From CAYMPH01 sp964529415 (GTDB taxonomy: Bacteria > Spirochaetota > UBA4802 > UBA5550): 64,000 nucleotides of DNA. Location of the stretch: contig CAZGWD010000007.1 of the NCBI GenBank assembly GCA_964529415.1, forward strand, positions 1 to 64,000, given 5' to 3'. Of this stretch, positions 44,355 through 51,493 are shown piece by piece (the stretch's first letter is position 1; every line of letters starts with the position of its first letter). Under the pieces are notes generated by a model, which did not search any database, was not told the origin of the DNA, and was given only the letters and a program-made list of their open reading frames with translations. A program made the translations under genes and the position numbers.

Positions 44355-46493
44355 TCAGGCAATTAGAACGATCAGGGAATTTTTATTAACAAAGTATTTA
44401 AAATCTTCTATTCCTGCTTTATCATATATTTCATTATTATCGCCTGGTGATTCATTGAATGTATCTACAGCAAGCTTCCATTTTCTTCCTGATGGCGCTT
44501 CAGGAATTGTATAATAACTGCTAATCAGAGATGCGTTGAATATAATAAAAATATCATTATCCGGTGAGCCGTCTTCGTTTAATGTATATTTTCCATTTAT
44601 TAGCATTGCAATTGAATGGCTATCCACGCTCCAGTCTGGTTTAAACGGCTCTTCACCGTGCCATGAAATATCAGGCTGGCTGTTGCCGTTATAAGCTGTT
44701 CCGGAGAAGAAGTTTTCTCTTCGCAAAGATGGATGCTTCTTTCTGAATTCAATCATGTATTTAACAAATCTGAAAATGTCGTTGTTTTTTTCAAGCAATG
44801 ACCAGTCAATCCAGGATATTTCATTGTCCTGACAGTAAGAGTTATTGTTTCCGTTCTGGGTTCTTCTGAATTCATCGCCTGCAAGAAGCATTGGTATTCC
44901 CTGGGAAAGAAACAGCGTGGCTATAAAATTTTTAATCATTTGGGATCTTTTTTTATCAATATAGGGAGTAGCAGTATTTCCTTCAATCCCATTATTAAAA
45001 CTGATATTGTGATTTTCACCGTCTCTGTTGTTCTCGCCGTTTTCAAGGTTATGCTTGTTATTGTAGCTTACGAGATCATTAAGGGTAAAACCATCGTGAC
45101 AGGTAATGAAATTAATGCTGTGTATAGGACCAAGCTCTGCATATCCATAGAGATCAGAGCTTCCTGTAATTCTTGTGGCAAAAAACCCGGTTGTGTTTGT
45201 TTCTCTTTTCCAGAATCTTCTCACATCATCCCTGTATTTTCCGTTCCATTCGGACCATCTGCCCGGAAAAGAACCTACCTGGTAAGCGCCTGCTGCATCC
45301 CAAGCTTCTGCAATTATTTTAGTGTTTCTTAATATCGGATCATCTTCAATAATTTCAATAAGTGATGGATTTTTGTTCAGATTTCCGGATTCGTCTCTGC
45401 CTAATATCGAAGCAAGATCAAATCTGAAACCATCGATCTTCATTTCAATGACCCAGTATCTGAGGCAGTCAAGTATGAACTCGCGCACAAGAGGCTGGTT
45501 GCAGTTGAATGTATTGCCGCATCCTGAATAATTTTTGTAATATCTTTTATCATCTTCTAGTATGTAATATATTTTATTGTCAATTCCCCTGAATGATACT
45601 GTAGGTCCTGTATGGTCTCCTTCGGATGTGTGGTTGAAAACAACATCCATAATGACCTCTATTCCGGCTTCGTGAAAAGCTGTAACCATTTCCCTGAATT
45701 CTTTAACCTGTTCCCCTGTAGTTCTTGAAGAGCAGTAATTGTTGTTCGGCGCGAAAAAAGCCATTGTGCTGTAGCCCCAGTAATTTTTCAGCCTTTCTCC
45801 TGTCACCGGGTTGATATTAACATTTTCCAGCTCGTCAAATTCCTGTATAGGCATGAGCTCAACTGCTGTAATTCCAAGTTCTTTTAAATATGGAATCTTT
45901 TCTGTTAGCCCTTTAAAAGTCCCTTTATTTGAAACTCCGGAATTTTCATTATACGTGAATCCTCTGACATGCAGCTCGTAAATTATTGCCTCAACTGAAT
46001 CCATGTTCAGGGGTTTATGTTTTAGATCAAGATCAGTATCAATTACTATTGAGCGAGGTGAAGTCCTGGCGCTGTCAATTGAAGAAAAAGAAAAACTGCT
46101 GTTTTCTGTTTCCGGGTCATATCCAATAGCTTTAGTGGTATCCCATTGAAAATTTCCGCTGACAGCTTTTGCATATGGATCAACAAGAAATTTATTTATA
46201 TTGAATCTGTGCCCTAATTCAGGTTCGTATGGTCCATCAAATTTGTAGCCGTATGTCTGGCCGTGTTTTATATCTTCAATCCAGATATGCCAGATATCGC
46301 CGGTTTTGTTTTTATGATAATCAAGAAGAAATTCATCATAATAGGAATCTTCTGATGTATCATGAAACAGTATAAGATATACTGATTTAGCGTTCCTGCT
46401 GAAAATTGAAAATTGAACACCTGTTCCGTAAAAATTGGCTCCGAGGGGAAGTGGTTTACCCGGAGCAGTGTTATAGGATTTTTTATTTGCCAT
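44355..46493 (-). CDS. glgX: Glycogen debranching enzyme GlgX (isoamylase type)
   Basis: 712 residues. An N-terminal CBM48 domain (PLGANFYGTGVQFSIFSRNA) is followed by the GH13_11 barrel: DVVFNHTSEG, GFRFDLASILGRD (nucleophile Asp), IIAEAWDAAG (acid/base Glu), FITCHDGFTLNDLVSYNNKHN (third Asp). It removes alpha-1,6 branches from glycogen after phosphorylase. The ATG lies immediately after the TAG of the DUF1573 lipoprotein gene (TAGATG), so its translation may depend on full reading of that gene, including its in-frame TGA. No other glycogen genes are adjacent. Confidence 0.93.
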   Translation of the reverse strand: MANKKSYNTAPGKPLPLGANFYGTGVQFSIFSRNAKSVYLILFHDTSEDSYYDEFLLDYHKNKTGDIWHIWIEDIKHGQTYGYKFDGPYEPELGHRFNINKFLVDPYAKAVSGNFQWDTTKAIGYDPETENSSFSFSSIDSARTSPRSIVIDTDLDLKHKPLNMDSVEAIIYELHVRGFTYNENSGVSNKGTFKGLTEKIPYLKELGITAVELMPIQEFDELENVNINPVTGERLKNYWGYSTMAFFAPNNNYCSSRTTGEQVKEFREMVTAFHEAGIEVIMDVVFNHTSEGDHTGPTVSFRGIDNKIYYILEDDKRYYKNYSGCGNTFNCNQPLVREFILDCLRYWVIEMKIDGFRFDLASILGRDESGNLNKNPSLIEIIEDDPILRNTKIIAEAWDAAGAYQVGSFPGRWSEWNGKYRDDVRRFWKRETNTTGFFATRITGSSDLYGYAELGPIHSINFITCHDGFTLNDLVSYNNKHNLENGENNRDGENHNISFNNGIEGNTATPYIDKKRSQMIKNFIATLFLSQGIPMLLAGDEFRRTQNGNNNSYCQDNEISWIDWSLLEKNNDIFRFVKYMIEFRKKHPSLRRENFFSGTAYNGNSQPDISWHGEEPFKPDWSVDSHSIAMLINGKYTLNEDGSPDNDIFIIFNASLISSYYTIPEAPSGRKWKLAVDTFNESPGDNNEIYDKAGIEDFKYFVNKNSLIVLIA

Positions 46494-46862
46494 CTATTTC
46501 ACATAATCAGCTGTAATCATTATAACCACATTTGGATTTTCAGGATCATTGGATGAAACTGTAATAGTTTTTGTTATTTTGCCTGTATCGCATTTTCCAT
46601 TAAACATGACTTCAATCTTTCCAATTCCGCCTGAAGGTATTATCTTCTCACCGAGAAGAGTGGATGTAATACCTCAGGAGGGACTGATCTTTTTTATATG
46701 AAGCGGATCTTTTCCTGAATTGATAAATCTGAAAGTATGGGAAACTGCAACATTCTGTTTAACAGTTCCGAAATTATGAATTTGCGTATCAAAAACTATT
46801 TTCGGAGCGCTCTGACAGGATGTGGTAATCAATAAAAGAATTAAAAGCAGAATTTTTTTCAT
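46494..46862 (-). CDS. Probable DUF1573 lipoprotein with in-frame TGA, likely selenocysteine (Sec63)
   Basis: The frame opens at ATG 46862, preceded by GGAG (an ATG four codons earlier lies over that site), with a lipoprotein signal MKKILLLILLLITTSC. It then reads through the DUF1573 core HNFGTVKQNVAVSHTFRF and INSGKDPLHIKKISPS to TGA at 46674-46676. The same frame continues as GITSTLLGEKIIPSGG, KIEVMFNG and KITKTITVSSNDPENPNV, all DUF1573 consensus, to TAG at 46494. TGA occupies the first Cys position of the family's SCGCT motif; the second Cys is Ile. The next 38 bases form a SECIS-like hairpin. With Sec inserted the protein is 122 residues, normal for the family. The alternative is a recent nonsense mutation, but the hairpin and the TAG abutting glgX argue against it. 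No Sec-machinery gene lies in this window. Confidence 0.75.
46636..46676 (-). promoter_or_regulatory. Candidate bacterial SECIS element directly after the in-frame TGA
   Basis: On the minus strand the TGA (46676-46674) is followed at once by GGTATTA, an unpaired CATCCAC, then TCTTCTC, loop GGT, GAGAAGA and TAATACC. GGTATTA pairs fully with TAATACC and TCTTCTC with GAGAAGA: 14 base pairs with one 7-nt one-sided bulge. The GGU loop begins 21 nt after the TGA, inside the 16-37 nt window used for bacterial SECIS searches, with G as first loop base, as in the GGUC loop of E. coli fdhF. Confidence 0.72.
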
Positions 46863-46989
46863 TTGATACTCCATAAATGAGCAATAAGAATAATTAATTT
46901 TATAATTTAATAATATATGTTTAATTCAAGCGTTTTTTTTTAAAATTTGCTAAAGTGAATTACAGAAATGCCGATTATTATAATGTTTG

Positions 46990-47067
46990 ATAATTGAGTA
47001 CACTCCAATTTTCAATACACCAGGTTGAAGGCTTTTGCAGAATGCACTCCTGCAAAAGCCTTTTTTT
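46990..47067 (+). ncRNA. Candidate small RNA or leader RNA ending in a strong terminator
   Basis: In the 314-base gap between the divergent DUF1573 and tsaC-like genes there is a complete hairpin terminator (47028-47067) with no protein gene upstream of it on that strand. A TATAAT box at 46979-46984 would start transcription near 46990, giving about 78 nt. The RNA would also contain TTCAA-TACACCAGG-TTGAA, an inverted pair overlapping the base of the terminator. No clear -35 is present. The rest of the gap shows nothing else. Confidence 0.4.
47028..47067 (+). terminator. Rho-independent terminator without an upstream gene
   Basis: AAGGCTTTTGCAG (47028-47040) and CTGCAAAAGCCTT (47050-47062) form a perfect 13-bp stem with a 9-nt loop, followed by a run of T to 47067. 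Confidence 0.85.
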
Positions 47068-47188
47068 ATTTAAAATCAGAAAAAGTTTTTTCCTTATGAT
47101 TTAAATACAAAGGTATTAAGCAAATATTGAAAAATTGATATACTCTTATGATATTATCAAAAAATAATTATCTGCCGATATTTAATCC

Positions 47189-47794
47189 ATGATACTTGAA
47201 ATAAATGAAAAAAATCCAAATAAAAGACTTATTGACCAGACAGTTCAGGTTCTGGAAGCCGGCGGTGTAATAATTTATCCTACTGATACTGTTTATGCAT
47301 ACGGATGCGACTGCAAATCCAAATCAGCTCTTGAAAAGATTTACAGAATAAAAAATATCCAAAACACAAAACTTCTAAGTTTTATTCTTTCGGACATTTC
47401 AAGCATGAACGATTATGTCAGAAATATTTCTGATCAGGCTTTTAAGTCCATGAAAAAGTGCATTCCCGGACCGTATACCTTTATTTTTCACGCATCAAAG
47501 CTTGTTCCGAAAATAGCAATTACAAAGCAGAAAACTATAGGAGTAAGAATTCCGGATAACAATATTGCTCTTGATATTGTTCGTGCTCTTGGCAGACCTT
47601 TAATTTCAGCAGGAGTTCAGCTCTCGGATGATACTTATGTTATTGATCCGCAAAATCTTGAAAAAGAAAATAAAAATTTTGTAGATATAATTATTGACGC
47701 AGGTGTGAAGTCTAAAGAACTTTCCACTGTAGTTGATTTCACAAGCGGCAAACCGGTTGTGATCAGAGAAGGCAAGGGAGAATTTTTCTTTTAG
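47189..47794 (+). CDS. Sua5/YciO/YrdC-family protein (threonylcarbamoyl-AMP synthase type)
   Basis: 201 residues. GGVIIYPTDTVYAYGCDCKS is the YrdC-domain opening, followed by KIYRIKNIQNTKLLSFIL (the KxR-type substrate loop), IPGPYTFIFHAS and GVRIPDN. Proteins of this class make threonylcarbamoyl-AMP for t6A37 in tRNA; the short form resembles YciO, whose activity is less certain than TsaC. No strong ribosome site precedes the ATG. A membrane-protein gene follows 12 bases later. Confidence 0.87.
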   Translation: MILEINEKNPNKRLIDQTVQVLEAGGVIIYPTDTVYAYGCDCKSKSALEKIYRIKNIQNTKLLSFILSDISSMNDYVRNISDQAFKSMKKCIPGPYTFIFHASKLVPKIAITKQKTIGVRIPDNNIALDIVRALGRPLISAGVQLSDDTYVIDPQNLEKENKNFVDIIIDAGVKSKELSTVVDFTSGKPVVIREGKGEFFF

Positions 47795-47806
47795 AAGGAG
47801 ATTGAA

Positions 47807-48133
47807 ATGTCAGATGAAATAAGAACTTTTTTAATTATGCTTAAAGCAATAGCTATATATCTTGCTATAGGCGCAAGCGCTTCGTTTATATTTTTTTCAT
47901 TGAAAAAAAAGGATTTATTGGGCGGATATATAGGCGGTCTTGTTGTAGGTGTTGTCGGAGCTATTTTAGGCGGGCTTGTAATTGACCGTTTATTTTTTGA
48001 TATAACAGAAAAAATACTCGAATTTTTAATGAGGGGTGCCGGAGTAAACATAATTGCAAGTTTTCTCGGAGCGTATTTTGCAGTGTACATTATGAATAAA
48101 TTAAATCATGACAAAATCAGAAAAAAATATTAA
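47807..48133 (+). CDS. Small glycine-rich membrane protein
   Basis: 108 residues with three hydrophobic segments (about 8-30, 39-60, 78-98). The middle one, GGYIGGLVVGVVGAILGGLVID, is rich in Gly and resembles transglycosylase-associated (GlsB/YeaQ) proteins, but the match is only general. AAGGAGAT lies just upstream of the ATG. The TAA overlaps the last codon of the convergent radical-SAM gene by four bases. Likely co-transcribed with the YrdC-family gene. Confidence 0.65.
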   Translation: MSDEIRTFLIMLKAIAIYLAIGASASFIFFSLKKKDLLGGYIGGLVVGVVGAILGGLVIDRLFFDITEKILEFLMRGAGVNIIASFLGAYFAVYIMNKLNHDKIRKKY

Positions 48134-49767
48134 AAAAACTTTTCTGATATTTTTTTATCAGTAAATTTTAATAATTCAGAAATTTCCAGTTTCGAAATAT
48201 CCGGTCGTTTCAGAATAATATCTGAAGCGGTTTTTTTACTAATACCTGGGATTATTTCCAGAGCTTTTCTTGGCAATGTTAAAAAATCAGCAGGATATGG
48301 TAAAGCAGTTAAAGATCTTTCATTATAATCTACGATTAAACCGTCATAAAATTTTTTATCAGAAAGCTCCATTGGAAATTTTACTGTAATAGAATAGCTC
48401 GCAATCTGTTTGCCATAGGAAAATCCGCCTTTATTATCCAGTATCTGAATGTTTTTTATAATAGTACCAGGAGGATAAATTTTCCTGAGCATTGCTGTAT
48501 CAATATCATCCCTGATCTTTTCCTTGTAATATTTAAATCTGTTTTCAACGCCGCGGCCGGATTTAAATTTAAAATTTTCAGCAGGTGTTCCGGGGTATTC
48601 CTGAAATTTTCTGATATTAATTCTTTTTAATAGAAGCCCTGCATCCAAAATGCGGGAGAGCGCCCTGTAGTTTTTTTCAAAAGTGGTATCTGTTTCGCCT
48701 TTAAGACCATGAATAAGATTTATCCCGGGCAGAAGTACCGGTATTCCATCTTTCCGGAAAGACCCGATTTCATTCAGAAGTTTAACAGCAAAGAAAGCCT
48801 CATCTTCTGAAACCTTCAGGTTATTCGCTGATACTACTGCAGGATCAAATGATTCAACACCGAAAGGAAGCGTGTCGCCCGGGGTTACAGTCTGAGCAAT
48901 TTCTGAAAGTATAATTGAAGATTCATCAGGGAAATTGAAAATTGAGCCGGGGTTGCCGTTGTCTACGTTAAGTATGCTGATCTTTCCTTCAGATACCATT
49001 TTTTTTAAAGGAGAAAAAAGATTTATAATTGCAGAAGGATTCGGGCGCGGAAACCCGTTTTTAAAATCAGAAAGTGCGGATTTATATTGTATGATATCAG
49101 CCTGTCTTCCTATTCTGAATCGGCTCGCTCCTGCTTCAATAAGGCTTTCTATTTCCATTAGTATATGTTCCGGCTCGCGGAATTCAATTTTTGCAAAAAG
49201 CCCTTCTGAACAGAAAGAGCAGTGATTTAAACGAGGGCATCCTCTGGATGTTTCAATTTCGCAGATTATATCAGGAAATCGGTGATGCGTTTTAATGACT
49301 CGGGCTCCAAGTCGCGACCATAAGGCAATTTCATCAGAACTTCGAATCCCGTCAGTTGGATTTCCATTTACATAACCGGATGCATATTTTTCAATATCAT
49401 TTTTAACAGGAACTGCATTATCAAAGTTGCCGCTGAGAACCGAGCTGATCAATCCGCCTATAGCGAATTTGTGATGACTATTGTTTGATATTATTTTTTC
49501 AATTTCTGTTCTGGTCCCAATTTTTGAACCTAAATATTTTCCAGGCACGGAAGATCCGCCTATCAGAAAAATAAAAGTATAATCCTTCTGGATTGAATAT
49601 TCAGTAAACCTCAGATCGTCTATTGTGAGATAATCTATGCTTTGCGGTTCAACTCCGCCTGAAATTAAAGCTCCGTAAATATATCGCGGATAGGGAGATA
49701 TGAATGGAGGGACGCCAAGGCATGCAGGTTCATCAACATAGCAGTCAAGTATGAGATATTTTTTCAT
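48130..49767 (-). CDS. Radical SAM protein with C-terminal helix-hairpin-helix domain
   Basis: 545 residues. The N-terminal 170 residues resemble a B12-binding-like region without the DxHxxG motif. The cluster motif is ETSRGCPRLNHCSFCSEG, a CxxxxxCxxC spacing, followed by EAGASRFRIGRQADI, a GRQ-x-D motif I associate with archaeal radical-SAM proteins of the MJ1155 kind. The last 60 residues hold an HhH motif (LEIIPGISKKTASDIIL), suggesting nucleic-acid contact. Substrate unknown; tRNA or DNA modification is conceivable. It overlaps the upstream HD-domain gene by four bases. Confidence 0.8.
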   Translation of the reverse strand: MKKYLILDCYVDEPACLGVPPFISPYPRYIYGALISGGVEPQSIDYLTIDDLRFTEYSIQKDYTFIFLIGGSSVPGKYLGSKIGTRTEIEKIISNNSHHKFAIGGLISSVLSGNFDNAVPVKNDIEKYASGYVNGNPTDGIRSSDEIALWSRLGARVIKTHHRFPDIICEIETSRGCPRLNHCSFCSEGLFAKIEFREPEHILMEIESLIEAGASRFRIGRQADIIQYKSALSDFKNGFPRPNPSAIINLFSPLKKMVSEGKISILNVDNGNPGSIFNFPDESSIILSEIAQTVTPGDTLPFGVESFDPAVVSANNLKVSEDEAFFAVKLLNEIGSFRKDGIPVLLPGINLIHGLKGETDTTFEKNYRALSRILDAGLLLKRINIRKFQEYPGTPAENFKFKSGRGVENRFKYYKEKIRDDIDTAMLRKIYPPGTIIKNIQILDNKGGFSYGKQIASYSITVKFPMELSDKKFYDGLIVDYNERSLTALPYPADFLTLPRKALEIIPGISKKTASDIILKRPDISKLEISELLKFTDKKISEKFF

Positions 49768-50315
49768 AAATTCTGAAGAGCTTCATCTATTGATATTTTC
49801 ATAAATCTTTCAATTTTTTTTTCAAGAAGATGGGCGAATTCCTTATTTTCCTGTATTATATGAGACGCATTCAGAGGAATTCCGTATCTGTTGTTCAGAT
49901 CAATGAATCTATCTTCGAGTGTTACAAGCTTATCGTGCATGACTCTTTTATCCGCGTAGTGAACAATTTCTCTTTCATCGAGAATGCCGTTCTCATCAAA
50001 GTTTTTTAGTCTTACATGAGATTCGATAATATCTGCAATTGAATCATAGCCAAGCTCGCGCATCATCGCAGCTCCGATTTTATCATGACCGAATTCTTTC
50101 AATTTAACAGCTCGGGTTTTTGCAATATCGTGTAAAAGCGCCCCTGCCAGAATAAGATCCGGGTTAATGTGAGCAGAAAGCACCAGATTTATTGTAATAG
50201 CCATTGAAACATCTTTAACCAGAATTGAATGGTCTTTTATGTTAGGAAGCATCTCGTACTTTTCCATAAGTTCGTAGCATTCCGCTTCACTGGGTATGTT
50301 GTTTATATCTGCCAA
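49764..50315 (-). CDS. HD-domain phosphohydrolase
   Basis: 183 residues. The metal motif is LAGALLHDIAKTRAVK with His-Asp, followed by the FGHDKIGAAMMRELGYDSIADIIESHV helix pattern typical of HDIG/HDIG-like small HD proteins. It probably cleaves a nucleotide or phosphorylated product. The ATG has a weak upstream GGCAG region. It is translationally coupled (ATGA-type overlap) with the radical-SAM/HhH gene, suggesting they act on the same substrate. Confidence 0.82.
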   Translation of the reverse strand: MADINNIPSEAECYELMEKYEMLPNIKDHSILVKDVSMAITINLVLSAHINPDLILAGALLHDIAKTRAVKLKEFGHDKIGAAMMRELGYDSIADIIESHVRLKNFDENGILDEREIVHYADKRVMHDKLVTLEDRFIDLNNRYGIPLNASHIIQENKEFAHLLEKKIERFMKISIDEALQNL

Positions 50316-50388
50316 AATTTCTCTCGTTTAAATAAGTTATATATTTGTTTTAATCTTTCCAGATTTTTGGGTAAATAATCTTTTAGAC

Positions 50389-50596
50389 ATAACCCCCCAT
50401 CCCCCAAAGGGGGCGGTAAAAAGTGATAAATAATCATTTCCTAGATAATTCGTATTTTATCATTTTTGTAACATTAGAAATATTATTTAATACATCTTTC
50501 TTTTTGATCCGCAATGTTTCTATTCCAATATTTTTTCAGAAATTCATATTTTTAAATATTCCCAAATACACGCCCCCTTTGGGGGACGGGGGGATA
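50389..50596. mobile_element. MITE-like element bounded by inverted repeats
   Basis: The words CCCCCCATCCCCCAAAGGGG at 50393 and their inverted copy ending at 50593 are 23-bp terminal repeats (to GGGGGCG) with one mismatch. Each arm is also internally palindromic (CCCCC-AAA-GGGGG). They enclose about 155 bases of AT-rich DNA without a credible gene. No target-site duplication can be fixed. It fills most of the 324-base gap between the HD-domain gene and the DUF6873-like gene. Confidence 0.55.
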
Positions 50597-50639
50597 ATTG
50601 AATATAGTATGCCCAACATTCAGAAATGAGGAATATATT

Positions 50640-51335
50640 TTAAATAAAAAAAATTGAACCTATATCAATTGGATCTGAATCAGATAAATAGAATATATCA
50701 GAATTTATTGATTCAGCAAATTTTTCTATATTTAATTTATCTGGATGATTTTCAAGATTTCCAGTCAAGTATAATCTGTTTTCAAAAACTCCTGAGGCTC
50801 CGCCTAAAAAACCGTATTTATATCCTGGCAGATTCACATATCCGGTTGATATCTTTAAAGCTTTTATTCTAGATTCGCTGCATTTTTTATAGATTGATTC
50901 ATCCGCAGTAATAATTGAATTGCCTGCCGGAATACAGGAACATTTTGTATATCCCTGATTCACATTCAGGAAATTTACCGAATCTTTGTCAAGATGCATC
51001 TTTATTTCCTGTTCCGTATGATTTATCTTATGCAGCGCGAATCCCGGAATATATAAAATATTATATGGAATGTCGTTCGGATAATAATGAGTAAGTTTTG
51101 TAGAACAGATTTTAATATCAGCGTAGTTCTCGATTTTTTTTAAAAAATCTGCTGATATATCAGGATGACAGAAAATGGTTTTTTTATAAGGAAAAATCTG
51201 CAAATCGGGATGCCCGGCAAGATATTCTGAAACAAGTTCCGTCTTTTCAATCTTTACAGGTTTAAAATCATGCTTCTTTAAATTAATTATAACTTCTTCA
51301 GGCGTTTCAGGATTTATAATTGCTATTGCATTCAT
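50640..51335 (-). CDS. DUF6873-like (GME fold) hypothetical protein
   Basis: 231 residues, no signal peptide. The pattern HPDLQIFPYKK, YYPNDIPYNILYIPG, NVNQGYTKCSCIPAGNSIITADESIYKKC and GYKYGFLGGASGVFEN...LTGNLENHPDKLNIEKF matches my memory of the DUF6873 family, predicted to share the amidinotransferase-type GME fold. Catalytic Cys and His would then be in TKCSC and the ENHPD stretch, but this is inference. It stands alone on the minus strand. Confidence 0.65.
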   Translation of the reverse strand: MNAIAIINPETPEEVIINLKKHDFKPVKIEKTELVSEYLAGHPDLQIFPYKKTIFCHPDISADFLKKIENYADIKICSTKLTHYYPNDIPYNILYIPGFALHKINHTEQEIKMHLDKDSVNFLNVNQGYTKCSCIPAGNSIITADESIYKKCSESRIKALKISTGYVNLPGYKYGFLGGASGVFENRLYLTGNLENHPDKLNIEKFAESINSDIFYLSDSDPIDIGSIFFI

Positions 51336-51493
51336 GAAATAAAAATTATTGACAGTATTTTGATTTGCAAGATTAATTATTTATCATTGTATAAAAAAAT
51401 GGAATGCGGATTACGAAGAAGAATATGATTATTGCAGATAATTAAAAAAATTAAAAGTAATAAAAAATAAAAAAATCCGGGAAAATGTAAAAA

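Noticed and set aside
46494..46862. DUF1573 gene as a simple nonsense pseudogene
   Set aside because: Not excluded, but the 14-bp nested hairpin with correct spacing and intact frame on both sides make Sec the better reading; kept as the main alternative.
46674..46874. A stand-alone 66-codon gene ending at the TGA
   Set aside because: It would be half a DUF1573 domain; the other half continues in frame to a TAG abutting glgX, and a SECIS-like hairpin follows the TGA.
50389..50420. G-quadruplex or regulatory G-tract
   Set aside because: The G and C runs are explained by the inverted-repeat arms; no additional G-tracts in the right spacing.
50423..50629. 68-codon ORF within the inverted-repeat element
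   Set aside because: AT-rich low-complexity translation, no ribosome site, spans one inverted-repeat arm.
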